Positions 13,501 through 28,500 of a DNA stretch of 64,000 bases are shown piece by piece. Location of the stretch: the NCBI GenBank assembly GCA_038380435.1, contig JAWZYU010000020.1, positions 43,370,307-43,434,306 of the forward strand. Direction: 5' to 3'. The DNA comes from Ryuthela nishihirai. Its lineage: Eukaryota; Arthropoda; Arachnida; Araneae; Heptathelidae. Both the position numbers and the translations under genes were made by a program. The first letter of the stretch is position 1; each line of letters opens with the position of its first letter. The notes beneath the pieces are model-generated. The model worked only from the letters and a program-made list of their open reading frames with translations, did no database searches and was not told the origin of the DNA.

Positions 13501-16500
13501 TAGTTGTTTGTCTAATGATTCAGATTTTGACATTCTCATATCGTATGTGAAGAAAAATGAAAACATTTTTTCATCTGCTGATTGGTATGAAATCATCAGA
13601 ACATGTAAGAAGAAAAACCATTTGATGTGGTTGAGATGAATCAAAGACTTGTTTTCTGCAAAACCTTTAGAAGACTCTATCACTAACAGAAAGAAACCAA
13701 CTACAAGATTGTCAGTCAATTGCTTAATATGTGATGGATTAAATTAGAGAGGCAAAACTATGCATTATATAGTTTAAATACAATTTTAATGAAGATATAG
13801 AGTTCCATTTATTGAATATTAAAAAATCCCAGACAGGTAGACCATCAATTTTGAAAAACATAGACCAGCTTTTGTTATATCCTTCTGGTAGACTTGTAAC
13901 AAAAGAAAAGAGAAAGATATGATGGATCTATTAAAATACATTCCTCCAATCAAACACAATTATTACCATACAATACACAATTATTACCTTAAAGACAAAT
14001 CAAGGCACCAGTACATCGAATGCATCTGACACCGAAGGTATTATTTATAATAGTATATAGTAAAGATGTTTTGCATGAATATTATGTTTGTAAAACAGTT
14101 TCTATATCAATTTGCTGTGGAAAGTTCCATAATAAATAATATATCACTTTTTATTGTATTTTTTTTTTGCAATTTCTAAAATTTCAGCTGCCAAATTAAC
14201 TCCACGAATTTATAGAAATTTTGTAAGAATATGGCAAAATCTTTTGAAATATTTATTTTTATGTATTTTACATCTTGTAATATAGAACCTATATCTATAA
14301 TATTACTCTACATAATATTTCTTTCTTCATATATTTCAAGCAAAGTTTTAAAATTAAATCTTAGAGAATCATCAATTTTTCTCAACTTTTAATTTTATGG
14401 AGTTATCGGTTTGGCTTCTGAGAGGCTCATATATCCTAATTTTTTTTATCATTTGCAACATCATAGGATAGAGAAGAATTCTGTAAGCTTCTAGCTTTTA
14501 CATGCCTTCCTATATAGGAATATGCTCTACTAAGACCAAAGTTATTGTTGACCACTATGTAAGTTAGAGCTAACACAATAAAGTTTGCCCTTCTGGAACA
14601 GTAGCTAGCTCCCTAACCACTGATAGTGGGGAATGGTTCAGTGGGTGGTGCACTGGGCTTGTAATCTGCAGTTCCCAGGTTCAAGTCCCACCTGGGCTGG
14701 CATTAAGATTTATCTCTGCAAGACTCCCTACCCTGCCCTCAGTCAGTAGGGGACAGTGATGGGCTTGGAAAGGTCACTATTCGTTGGATGGGATGTTAAA
14801 CCATGAAATTGTGTGTGGGAGAGCCATATCCTGCGATGTTAAAGAAAATACTGTCCCCTCCCCCCAACCGTCTCAGCCCTTGGGCTCCTCGTAACCTGGC
14901 TATTTAGCACATTGTGTGCAAAAATGTGCTGCTCAGAGGTAAAACAACCCAACCTTAACCACTATGCTAGTTAAGGCTAAGCTATGTTAACTCATTAGTT
15001 TTGGTTAAACTGGGGGGAAGACTCAACAGTTACAGATGAAGAAGGGGAGTGCATCCTGAATAGTTTGTGCAACTGCTTTATACTACCCATCTGAATGGGC
15101 ATAAAAATGACAGAATATGAAATTGTTACCCCCCTCCCCCTCCACTTAACAGGGTAGATACATACATTCCTGGGAACTTCACATTAAGTGAAATCTGCAT
15201 TCCTTCTGGGTATTATGGCATGTATTTAAATGAAATAGGGTTTGGCTCCAACCACAAGACACCCAAGTAAATAATTTCAACTCATGAAAAGAAAAACTTA
15301 CATACAAATAAAAATTGAAGTGTGAAAATAAAGATTAGTAGTTTTTTTACCTAAAAAGTAAATGAAATAAAAATGAAACATATATAGGAAACACATGAAA
15401 TTTCTTAGAACTTTTTACTTAACCATTTTATGTGATGAGTGTGGTTCTTACTTGAAAAGGAGTCCAGGGTTGACTACTTGACTTTTTTTTTTCTGCTTGG
15501 TATATAATATATTTAGCATTCAACCAGTCTGCCACAACCAAACTTCATGGCACTCAATTGTGTGAAGTCATCAATGTGCTTGTCTAACAAAGTCATTGCG
15601 CTGATTTTGCAAAGAAAGTACCCTTTTTAATGACTTTGATAGCCAGCACTTTGAGGTGACTTCTCACTCAAGACAGCAATGCATTATGCCTAAACTATTC
15701 CCCAGTTATGTGTCATTTATAATAATAATAAAAAAAAATCCCTTCAAACACCTGCTTGCCACAGAGGTCAGACAGGAGCATGTCCATTTATATGCTATAG
15801 AAGAAAATCTGTGAGGATGGCAGGACTTCAGCAGAAAAACACACGAACATCCATTCCTTATCCAGGGCTCGAACCCAGGTCCCTTAGATCAGTAGCGAAG
15901 CGTGCTAGCCATGATGTGCATAAAAAACTTTGGATAAAAATTTAACTTTTTTCTTTTTGACAATTTGAATGAGGGAAAAAAATTAATATTTTTTATACTG
16001 TATTATAGTGAATCCATGTTGGCTGGGTCATATTAAATGGGGGGTTCTCTGTACAAGAAAAAGTGTTCTTTTTCCCCTGTTTTAGCACTTAACATTCTGT
16101 TTGCCAAAGGAATGACCAGCATTTGATTTGTCTTGTTTTCTAAAGGTCAGTATGAGTCATGTTCATATCCTCTTGGCATAATAGTTTATTTGAAGATTAC
16201 TTACACTTTGGTAAAATTTACTTTTCAAACTGTTTACAAAGACACCAATTTATTTAAATGACAACATAGGGCATTTAATTTTTGTTTTTATCATTTTAGC
16301 ATTAGCCTTGTTTTAAAAAAAATGCTATTATATTGATTATATGGCATAGTGAATTTGCTTATATTGTGTTTTATACCAATGCTACTTAAATTTTACACAA
16401 TCTTATGTAATTGTTATATTTTTACATTAAATTAACTACTGCGTTATCTGAAAAACAGCTTCACAGAATAATCATTATGTTCCAACATAAATTTTAGGAA

Positions 16501-19500
16501 TTTTTGAAATTGACAGTCAAAACTATGCAATGTGAATATGGTGATTAAATGCTTTACTTAAGTTACAGTTTTCATCACTGATTTATAAATATTAATTCGG
16601 TATTGCATAATTTTTTTGACAAAACTAAATGCATGCTTAAATTTTTAAATGTAGGATAAAATTGGAACAAGATCTCCTATTGTGGGCATTATGTTAATAT
16701 TGTCTCCTGCATCATTATTCATCTACAATGGTTAGTATCCTTAATGTGAATAATAATATAGCTTTGGTTTTATTTTGCTTCTAAATATTAAATTTATTGT
16801 TTGTAAGTGATTTGAATGGAGATTTTGTCTTAGGGATAAGTCATGTTCATTTGTGTGTATAAAAATCAGATTAGAGCAGTAAAATGTATATTAATTTGTA
16901 ATTATTTTAAACACTACGAGAGATAATAATTAAGCTTTTCATATCAGATGCTGTGTGTCATTCATTACTTAAGAAATAGCTTGCACAATTAGAAAAGAAA
17001 ATTGTTTTAATATATGGTGCTCTGAAGATTGGGTTGTGAGTTGTTTTACCTCTAAATAGTATAGTATAGGGAGCTGGGGTTGGCTCAATCAGTAGCACAT
17101 CAGGCTCATAACCTTTGTTCCAAAGTTTGCATCCCCACTGTGTTTGCATTGAGATTTTCTTTGCTAATCCTCATCTGCCATTTGTATGGAAAAAAAATGG
17201 CACTCGTAGGTAAAAATTACCCAAACCAACAAATGAATAGACTTGGTTTTCTGCTAAACAGCCAGGTCTTGAATCCAAAGGCTCAGATTTAAAATAAATA
17301 CCCCCTCAAGCAGCTTTTTGCCACAGAGGTAAGACAGGAGCCTGTCAGTTTATATGCCATAGTAAAAGGTCTGTGAGGATGGTGGGACCTCAGCAGAAAG
17401 GCAACACACATACATAATAGTATGCGTTCCTCTCTCATTCCATTTTCAAACATCTCGTGCCTTACCTGGGGCTACCGAACCCAGGTCCCGTAGATCAGTA
17501 GCCAGGCGCGCTAACCACTCAGCCATGTGACAGCTAAATAAATATCCCCTCAAGCAGCTGCCTGCCACAGAGGTCTGACAGGAGCCTATCATTTTAATAT
17601 GCCATAGTAGAAGGTCTGTGAGGATGACAGGACCTCAGCAGAAAGACAACAGAAATATCCATGCCTTACCTGGTGCTCGAACCCAGTCCTTTGATCAGTA
17701 GCTTTTGTGAGCCATGGTATGGGGGGAATGATGCAGATCTTTATTTCATTACTTGGAATTAGATATTCTATATATTGTAATAAATGAGATAAAAGAAATT
17801 CCAATCATATTGAAGGAGGAGGTGGGGATGGCTTTTTCACAAATGAAAGAAAAAAATGCAACAGTCAAAAAGTGAATTATTGGTAAAGCTCTAGAAATTG
17901 AAAGGGAAGAATTTAAGATTTATTCTGTGAAATTATTCAACAATATCTTGACATTGTGAAATACCCTCAGAATGAAAATCAGGAAAAATAATGCTCGAGA
18001 AGAAAGGCTCAAGAATGTTCAAATTCGGGTTAATAACACTATTGAATCATGCTTGCAAAATGTTCATATGAATACTTTTTGATCAGAATCAAAGTATTTT
18101 ATGAACAGAATCTAGGTAAAGAATAGATGAGATTTTGAAAAGGAAGATCTGCCTTTGATGCAATTCACACTTTACTACAGGTAGCATTGTATTTTTGGGA
18201 GAGAGTAAAAGATTTATGCTGTTGTTTCAGAGACTCGGAACCTTTAAGCAGGAATACACTGTTTGAGAATGGAATGAGAGAGGAATTGTGAAGCCAAAAT
18301 ATATATATGTATAGCAAAATTGACAATATATTACTTTAATATTGCAAAAACACAAATGCACCAATAGAGAGAAGATTAATTCATGAATGCATATTATTCT
18401 CTATTTGTTAATGTCTAAAGCAGCAGTTATCAAACTGTGGTCTACATACCGTAATATCACATGACCACTAATAGACATTCCTGGAAATACATAGTTCATG
18501 GTGAATTCAATGTAGATTAGTTCAGAAAGAGAAACATTTAATCTAGTGTGATAGATGAAAAATTCAGCATTAATTTTCAGGAAGTTACAGGTGCATATTC
18601 CCATTGACTATTAATAAAGGTTTCCTTCTTGCTCATAATTGTTTTTACATCAGCAAGATATTTATCTGTGAGTAAGTATGTCAAGTTTTTCACTTCTAAT
18701 ACTGGATTAATGTGTTGGCTATGAACATCTTTTCTTGTGATATTTGATGTTTCTTTTGTCTGCCTGTTTGTATATAGAGTGTGAGGTCTGTCAGTCAGCT
18801 CTCTTCTTACTTGCTATTAATACTGGTCTTCAATGCTAACTAGTAGCTCAGTATTAAGAGAATCAGGCATATTATCAGGAAGTCATGAGTTTGCATTTCT
18901 CCAGCAAATGATAAAGTTTTCTGTTTAAAATTGTTCTTATTTGAAAAGACCTGTGAATAACTAGTGTGTATGTGTTTAGACATATGAATTCGCAGCTCAT
19001 CATTGATTTAATTAATATTTATCCACTATCAAGATGCTTTTTAAGTAACAGCTTCAATAATGCAAAGATGGTGTAGAGGAAAAATTGTCTTGTGCTGGGT
19101 GGATCTGAACCCACGACCTCTTGTGGCATGAGCTCAGATCTTGGGGCATGGCTGGTCATGTGCACAAGACTGTGATGACTCTGAAGAAATAGTCCCCATA
19201 TGTACTCAAAAGACCATGATTGACCAGATGGAGTATAGCATAACATCAGCAGTAGAGGAGGGATTGATCAGTGGCTGGGAGCTCAGTGGTCAGAGCACCT
19301 GACATGTCATCAGGAGTTCATGGTTCAGATCCCACCTGGCTCAAAGACATTTTTCCTCTTCACCCATCTTCATCTTGCTACTTAAAAAACAGCTTGATAG
19401 TAGATAAATATTTGTTAAACTGTATATGTGTTTAATGATGATCTTCCTGGAACTTTATCAAATTCTGAATAAAGCACAAATTATCTTTACATGATACAAA

Positions 19501-22500
19501 GTATACTATATATATTATAACTGTATTGTCTTTGAATAATAAAATTATATTTTGTTTTCTTATAGCTTCCCCAAATGACAAATTAATCAATGCAATATTG
19601 ATGTCTATTACTGGATTTTTCATTGGTGGTGTAGCAAACTTAATTAGTACTGCGATTGCTGCTGATTTGGGGAGACAGAAGGAGATAGGTAACAGCAAAG
19701 AAGCTTTAGCTACAGTGACTGGTATTATTGATGGAACTGGAAGTGCTGGTGCTGCTGCTGGACAGGTAAATTATGTAAAATATTGAAAGCAATTTTGGTG
19801 GGTTAATGTAGCTGTCTGACTGAACCAAAGTTGCACACAATACACATTTTTTTAACCCATTCAGACCTGAATTATTTTTATGAGAAATAAAAAATATTTG
19901 AGGATGGTTAATGTGTTACAATGATCTAAATAAAATTAATTTTTTTTTATTTTGAGTGATTTTGAGAATGTGCAAAATTATGCACAATGTCTGAAGCAAC
20001 ACAATTAAATGTATTTCCATACTGAAAAAATTTTTGAAATAAATGTGCATAATTATGCACAAAGGGTCCAAAAATGTTAAAAAAAAATAATGAATGCAAT
20101 AGAGAATATCAAAATGAATCAAAAGTATATTTTCAATAGGAGTAAATAATACATAAACATGCAGCCTCCTGCAATACACAGAATGATTTCTACAAAAATG
20201 GGGGGTGGGGGTGGCTCAGTCGGTAGCACATCAGGCTCGTAATCTGCAGTTCCTAGGTTTGAGTCCCAGCTGGGTCAGCATTGAGACTTATCTCCGCAAA
20301 ACTCCCCGCTCTGTCCATGGTCAGTAGGGAACACCGATGGGTTTGGAAAGGCCGTCATCCGTCGGATGGGACGTTAAATTGTGGCCCCGTGTGTGGGAGA
20401 GCCATACCCTGTGCATGTTAAAGAACACACTGGATGGCCTTGACGGGAGGCTACCATCTGTCTCCCAACAGCTGTTCCAGTGGGTACTCTCCCCCCAACC
20501 TTCTCTGAGCCTTTGGGGTTCTTGTGATCTGACCATTTAGCCTATGGTGTGCAAAAAAGTGCCGCTCAGAGGTAAAACAACCCAAAAACAACCTACAAAA
20601 ATGAGTGCTTCTCAAAATGAACATATTTTGAAACCTGTTTTTCCTTTTGTTTTAATTGTTGTATATTCTAAATCAAATTTTTGATCCAAACGTTGTTAAA
20701 AAAAAATGTGTGTGTATTTTTGGGTGTATCTTATATAAAAACATACAAAAAAGCACATTTCTGTAATTAAATATAATATATATATGTTAAAACTAAATTT
20801 TAAGAAAAAATTACTCTCTGCTATACAAAACCAAAGATCCTTTAACACTTACCAAGCCTGAAGAACTGTACCCTGTTGCCAGTTTTGTTTTCAACTGTGT
20901 ACAGTAAAAAAAAGTGAACTTTTAGAACTTTTTCGCCAAATAACTAATGAAAGGAATTATAGCATGTTGTATGCCAAATTAATCAGCATTCAATTATGAA
21001 TTTTGTGAAAATAGTCATCTTTTTTTGTTAAATATTTTAAGTTCAATAGGACTTTTATAGAAATAGTAAAAAAAAAATGACATGAGGTTATATAGTAAAA
21101 AATGCATGTGACAATGCAAATAAAAATTTATTTTTAAAAAATAGACAAAAAGGATTATAATGCATATCAATAGAAAGGTATTTGTTTATGAGTAAGAAAA
21201 AAATAAATATTTTTTAACTGAAGAAAATTATTCTTTTCTGATTTTTTTTTACAGTACTATACTTTGTGAAAAGTCCAGGCTTTTCACCAGCTGTGACCAG
21301 TCAAATAAACAAGTCAACTTTAGAATTTTTTTTTAAGAAAATAGCCAATGAACAGAAATAGGTCACGCTATATACCAAAAGAAAAAAATATTTAATTGGG
21401 TTAAGAAAATTATGAAAGTAAATAAAATTTTATTAGCATATTTTTAAAAGAAAATTGCAAGGTTGTATTGTACTTTTTGCATTTAAATTCAGTAACCCTA
21501 GGTAAGGCATGGGTGTTGTGTTGTTTTTCTGCTGAGGTCCTGCCATCCTCTCAGACCTTCTACTCTGGCATATAAACTGACAGGCAGGATCCTGTCAGAC
21601 CTTTGTGGCAAGCTGCTGCTTGAGGGGGTATTTTTTTTTAAATATAAAAAAAAATAATTTTGCCATTTTTTTAAAGTATTTTGCTGCCTTAATATAAATA
21701 AGTCATAATATTTCTGTCATTACTTAAATCTTTATTTTGTTTGATTTTTACAAAATTATTTGGTCATTTATGCAAACAATGTACAATGCTGATTTTTTTC
21801 CTGACGAGCAAACTCTAAGACTAAGGTAGCAGTGTTATAAAATTTCTTTTGCTTTAAAGCAAGATTATATGAATAAAAACTGAAAAAGAAGTAAATATCT
21901 GTGAAGAAAGTAAATAAAAATATTTCAAAGCAAATATGTTTATTTTAACCTCTGAAATTTGAGATCAAACCCTTCCAGAGCAATTTGCATTATATACAGA
22001 CTACTAGAAAAAAAGTTGAACTTTTCAAAAATGGTCAAAAACTTGAGTTAAAAATTGCAAAATCTGAATGCTAGTTTTGAAAGTACTTCAATTTAATTAA
22101 AAATAGAACTAAAAAGTCTTATTTAAAAATTAACCTTTTTTTGCTATGTCTGATAGTTACCATTTTAAGTCAGTATGCCTAATGATTTAATTTTCAGTCA
22201 GGCCTCAAATATTTATTCTTTCTAATTGCAGTATGTATTTAAGGATCAATATAAATAATTCTAGGAATAGTGGAATCTATATCCTCCTTCTAAATCTGAG
22301 AAAAGTCATAATTGATTTGAATCAGTTGTGACTTTTCTCAGTCAAATGAGTCAAAATCAGAGTCAATGAAATATTTTACAAAATATTATGATTTTCTGGT
22401 TCAACTTCATAATATCCATTGGTTTTTTCCTTCAAAAAACTATATTTCATCAGCAAAAGAAAACACTTTGGTGTTTTCTGAATGCAGTATAAATATCCAA

Positions 22501-25500
22501 TCTGTACAGCCTAATATGCACACTAAGTTTGAAACCAAAACTGAATGTTGCTAATCAATATCATGCTCCTATGTGTTGCCAATCACATGATCAAAGAAAT
22601 TCGATTTTCCTCCTCATCTTCCTTTTGTAAAAGATATCTGATAAAATAATAGATAAAAATAATTTTAAAATGCTAAAATAGTTTTTTATCACAAAATATA
22701 CTGAAATAATTAAAAACGTTTACAGCCGTATTTTCATGCAAATCACTGAAATCCTCAAATAAAAAAAATGTTTTCTTGGCATCTGACTTTATTTTATTGA
22801 GATCATATATGGTCTGATGTTTAATCAACAAATCAATTAACTTGCTGGACTCTGTCAGCTAGGAGAGTGGTAAGAGAAGAAACTTAGCTGGCAGCAAGTT
22901 TCCTGTACTATATACTAATGGCAGTTGGTACAAGAGAAAAACTGTTTCCTGTGCTTCTCAGTTTCAAAATTGTTAGTTGCACATACGATTGTCCAGCACC
23001 AAGAAAAGATGGTTAGTCGGATTGCACAATGTCTGGGGAATATGGAGGATGGGATAGAATTTCCCAACCAAGGCTGTGGAACTTATTTTTGTGATTAGCT
23101 GAAAAGTATTTTGAACCATAGAGTAAGTTTTAAAGGATAAAACCTTTGAATACACTGGCACTGAAAATTAAAGGATAATGGATAAAAGTGTGCATAAATA
23201 AATACCCCCTCAAGCAGCTGCTTGCCACAGAGGTCTGACAGGATATAATTCAAAAATTTTTCAGCCAATGCAATTAAATATTGTATGGAAAGATATTGTG
23301 ACAGATCTAACAGTAATGTGGGATAATGATGAAATCTAAAATGCATGAGAACTGTATATGGGAGCATAAGTGCCTATAATGGAGATGCTGTAATTAGGGA
23401 ACAGGAGAGTAAATAAGGAGTATTATCACCTCAGCCATCCCATGGCCGAGTGGTTAGCGTGCTTGATTAGTGATCTAAGGGACCTGGGTTTGAGCCCTGG
23501 GTAAGGCATGGCTGTTTGTATCGTTTTTCTGCTGAGAGCCTGCCATCCTTTCAGACCTTCTACTATGGCATATAAACTGACAGGCTCCTGTCAGACCTCT
23601 GTGGCAAGCAGCTGCTTGAGGATTTTTTTTATTATTATTATTATTATCACCTCTGACATCCATACAATTTGCACATGCTTTCTTATTGTTAACAAGGCTG
23701 TTGATGATGTTTGTGGTGATAAAGTCCATTCTTATGCAAGAGCAACTCATGGAGAGTTCTGGGAGTTCCAGGATGTTCCACATGTGCTCAATTGTAACAG
23801 GTTCAGGGATATGACTGGCCACTAGATCCTATGAATATTTACACTTCAGGGAAATTGTCAAGTACATGAGCCCTATGAGGATGAGCATTAATATGTATTA
23901 GGATGAAATCAGGGCCATGACCTCCACTGAGAAGCATTGCATAGGATGCAAGAATTGTATCTATGTACTCCTGAGCAGCAGAACACTTCTCTGAAAAATA
24001 TGAAATTCTGTGTGGATAATCATCATCAATGACCCAGACCATCACGTTACCACCACCAAAATGATCCCTTTCTCTGATGTTGCAGTAGTTTCCTTGTTCT
24101 CCTTGGATGAACACACATAGAGAATTATTGTTTTAAATTGAATCTGGACATCTGTGAAGAGATCATTTGCCCACTTGCCTTTGAAAAGTGATATTGTCTG
24201 CATGGTTTAAACAAGCTCTTTTGTTGAAGGAAGTGAGTGGGACACAAACCATTTGTCTTCAAGCATACGAGTCTTATTTATGCAGTTTTTAAACTTTCTT
24301 AAAACTTGTTTCTGCGGCCACTGAGAGCTCATGAGACAGTTGCCTAGCTGCTATATTCCTATGCCATTATGCTGTTAAAAGACATAGTATTCATTCTGAA
24401 TAATTACCCTGGGACAATCTTGTCCTATTCTACAACTTACCTCTATTTGGTATTGACCTACTTCCATCCTACTTATCACTCTTCATCATATACAGTCATC
24501 ATCATACATTGTCTTGATGACATTTAAAATGAAAATTGTTACCCAAGTTAATACCAGGTTGGCTTGAATGGTAATAAGTTGTGCCCAGAGCCATGTGTTG
24601 TTTTATAGCTATGCTACGCACCCCCTCAGTTGGAGGTGCAATAACTTGCTGATAATTTGATTGTGTTGTGATTTCTTCTCCCCTCCAACTGATAATAGTT
24701 ATATCTGTCAGAAAAGAGGAGCCACAGAAACTCAAGCCCTCCCCTTGGTGGAGGAGGTGTGAGAATTTTGTGAATAGATTGGATACTCATTTTAGTTTTT
24801 CGTAAACATAAACATGACATTTAATACTCGAATTTTGCCATGGGATAAATGCCATAAAATTAAACAGATTTTATGCACACTGGAATTATACTACTAGGCA
24901 CTGTGACGAAACATAATTTAACCAATATGCAATTATAATTTCTAACCAGAGGAGAAGCGATATTGATACCTTATTTATTCACAGATGCCTTCGTGGAGTG
25001 GTCCTTTGCTGGCTGAAGCGTCCTGTGGTTGTCCCATGTTCTACAGGTGGAAAGTTCCTTTCCGCTGAGCCTGTCTGGCTAGGTCGCTTCATTAGTTGGG
25101 AGGTGCTAATGACCTGCAGCAAAATCCATTGATTCAGGGCTCCAGCGGCATGACATCTCTTGTCCTTCCTGGCTCTCGGAGTCTATGTGTGCATCTCTCT
25201 CCTCAGAGCATATGTGGCCCTCTCTCATGGAGTGTATGATTGCATCTCTCTCGTTCCTTTGTTCGTTCCCCATTTTATACTGCCATTACAACTCTGTTGA
25301 TTAACATGGTCACTGTCCGGAGCTTCCCATGATCTCCTGGTCAGATCATTCACATGGGTTGGGCAGTGGTGTCGAGTGTCCAGGAAGTGGCTTGATCTGA
25401 CCTTCAACCTGGGCTCATGCCACACGTGTCCAGCAGTATCTTGACACTTAGAGTTGGACATAATGAAGTACTCTGCAAACATACGCTCTCTGGTGTCAAG

Positions 25501-28500
25501 GGAGGTGAACTTATGGGGGGTCTCCTTGTTGTTTTGTGTATGTGAGGGTCCTGTTTCCTGTACGCAGTGGTCGAGCCATCTCCCAGCTCCTTTTGAAAGG
25601 AAAAGCAGAGTGTCTTGGGCGGATGCTGCACGTGGGAAAGAATTTGGATTGAATTTTACTTGTTAGGCCGAAAGAATAATTGAGGGTTGAGTTGGTTTAA
25701 TGCATGGTTGGGTTGGTTTAATGTGCACACAGTTTCATCTGCATTGCAAATTTTACATGTACACCACTTTTCATGTTATTCCCTTACATACTATTTAAGA
25801 TATATCATTATCCTTAAAGGGTGAAGTGACTTAGTTTGTAGCATGCCAGGCTTGTAATCTGCAATTCCCAGGTTTAAATATCACCTGGGACAGCATTGAG
25901 ATTTATTTCCATAAAAGTCCCTATCCTGTTCTTGATCAGTAGGGCGCATTGATGGGCTTGGAAAGGCTGCCTTCCATCAGCTGGGACATTAAGCCATGGC
26001 ATCATGTATGGGAGAGCCATACCCTGTGCATGTTAGAATAAACTGGATAGCCTTGACAGGAAGCTGCCATCTGTCTTCTAACAGTTGTTCTGTAGGTCCC
26101 TTTCCCTTAACCTTCTTTGAGCATTGAGATCCTTGTGAGCTGGTCATTTAGCCCATTGTGTGCACAAAGGGGCTTCTTAGAGGTAGAACAACTTAGCTCA
26201 TTAACCTTAAATTCTGACACCAGTTTATTTTAATAGCATAAAAATATTGCAAAAAGTTCTAAACTTGGTGAAAATAACAATTTCCTGCTTTCAAACTGAG
26301 TCTTTTTAATGTGTAGGTTTGAGAATGCTTTCAAATATTTAGAATTTCTTAGTGCTGTTTTGAGCAAAGAGTTTGGAATGATTTGTTTGTTTTTTATTTT
26401 TCAGGGAAATACACTGCTGGCCATTAAAAGTACAACACCAGGAAAGACAAGAGATATCAAAGCCATATTTAGTAATACATAGCTTATGTTACAAGGATCA
26501 AATGATTACAAATACAACTTGGTTAGATTTGTGGAATGCAAAGAAATCAGTATCTTCTGTAGCCACCATGAGTGGCAATAACCACTGCTACACGGTCTAG
26601 CATTGAGAGGATGAGATGTTGGATGTGTGTTTGGGGAATGTCAGTCCATTCAGTTTTGATACGTAGCCAAAGTTCATCTGTTGTAGCAGCTGCTGGTGTG
26701 CTAGTTGTCGTGAGATCGTGTACCAGACATGTTAAATTGGGGACAGATCCGATGAACTGGCAGGTCAAGACAAATGTCACATGATGGCTATCCAGGGATT
26801 GTTGAACAATGCATGCCACAGTTTGGGCATTGTCTTGTTGGTAAATGGCACTAGAGAGCCCCTGAAGATAAGGTATGACTACAGGTTCCAATACCTCAGT
26901 GATGTAATGCTGGTTGTTAAAAGTATTAGTAATGTATATGAGGCGCATGTATGAGTGGAGTCCAATGGCACCCCATACCATAACACCAGGGGCCAGACCT
27001 GTATGGCACTGCATCATGCATGTCTCACTGAGCCTGTCGCTGCAGTACCGCCAGATATGGATTTGTCCATCATGGTGCTGCATACTGAAGCGGGATTCAT
27101 TTGAAAAGACGATGCGATGCCATTTGCACATCCATGCATGACGTTCTTGGCACCATTGCAGTCACATATGCCTGTGTTGTAGAGTCAGTGGTAGCCGAAG
27201 CAAAGGCCACCTAGCAAAGATGCCCCGATGCTGCAGACGACCTCGAACCATACGTGCGGACACTGGTTGATGTGCAATACATCCTAACTATTGAGCTAAG
27301 GTGCTTGATGTGGCTGTACAATCATTCAAAGCCTTTCTTATTCATCATTCAAGATGTCTTTCTTATTTGTGTGACAGAGCCATTGAGATCCCTCATGTCG
27401 GTGAGTTCGTTCCTCCTCTACCCACTGATGCCATATTCTCATTACTGTGGCAGCATTCCATCCAACCTGAGAACCGATGTCTTGGTACAATAATCCACCT
27501 TCCTGAAATCCTCAATTCTCCCTCGATCAAAGTCAGAAACCTGGTCATATGGATGCTGTGTTCTTTGATGAGGCATACTTGATTCTTTAGTGCACAAGAA
27601 CTGTGAGCAAACACAATTCCAGTGCTTTACACAGGCTCTTTGTAATCTCCTCTTATACCACTTCCAGGGGGGCATTACTGTTGCACATGATGTGTGTATG
27701 TGCTGTGCTTTGAATCATTTACATGTTGCACTTTTACTGGCCAGCAGTGCATTATTACAAATTGTTATGGAACACTTTGTGCATAAAATAACATTAAGTG
27801 CTATTGATATATAAATAATATTTAATGGCAATTTAGTATTTAGATTTGAAACAACAGAAATAATATTTTTTCCTTCTGTTTAGTTATTAATACCAGTAAT
27901 TCAGAACAATGTTGGGTGGCATTTTGTATTTTACTTATTCATGATTATGGTGAGTATAGCTTGACTAATTTTTTTGGTATCACACTTTTCTATCTGATGA
28001 ATTGTATTTCCATATTATATTAGTTCTGCTATTTTGAAGAATAAATATAGACATTTTGTAAGCAAAAAAATTGCATGTAAAACCCTAAATATATTTTTGT
28101 TTTGTACCAATTCAAGTATTTTTTTTTATTTCATAAGTAAAAGTTTTAAGAATTATCTTCTATGTGTATTCACCAATGAGACTTTCCTGATAAAACTTAC
28201 ATCACCATTTTGTTTTTGCAATAAATGATCTTGATCTGCTTCATTGGTTTATGCAACTTGTAGTCTGTAATTGCAAATTGTAGCCAAAATTTCAAATTTT
28301 CCTCTTGCATATTTTCTGACAACCAGCTGAATCAGTTAATTATGCAAATGGTGAGTATTAGCACATAATTTTTATGATCTTCAAAACAGATTGTTCTTTA
28401 GTGTAAGAATTTTGTTTTATATTATTCTCTTGAGTTGAAAGTCCTTTTCTATTTTCCTTCCATTATGCCAAGTGGCTTACTTTTGAGATGCTTTGATGGA

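Noticed and set aside
13444..13719. 91-codon minus-strand frame
   Set aside because: It is a shadow of the + strand transposase-like pseudogene, which has recognisable conserved blocks.
15130..16060. possible large element between cttaacagggtagatac and tattaaatggggggttctc
   Set aside because: The two ends do not pair convincingly. Similarity to sequence near 45080 (acattcctaaaatgctgg) was noticed but is too low to define a family by eye.
18419..18480. hAT-like start (cagcagttatcaaactgtgg)
   Set aside because: No matching opposite end or 8-bp duplication was found nearby. The single-end resemblance is too weak.
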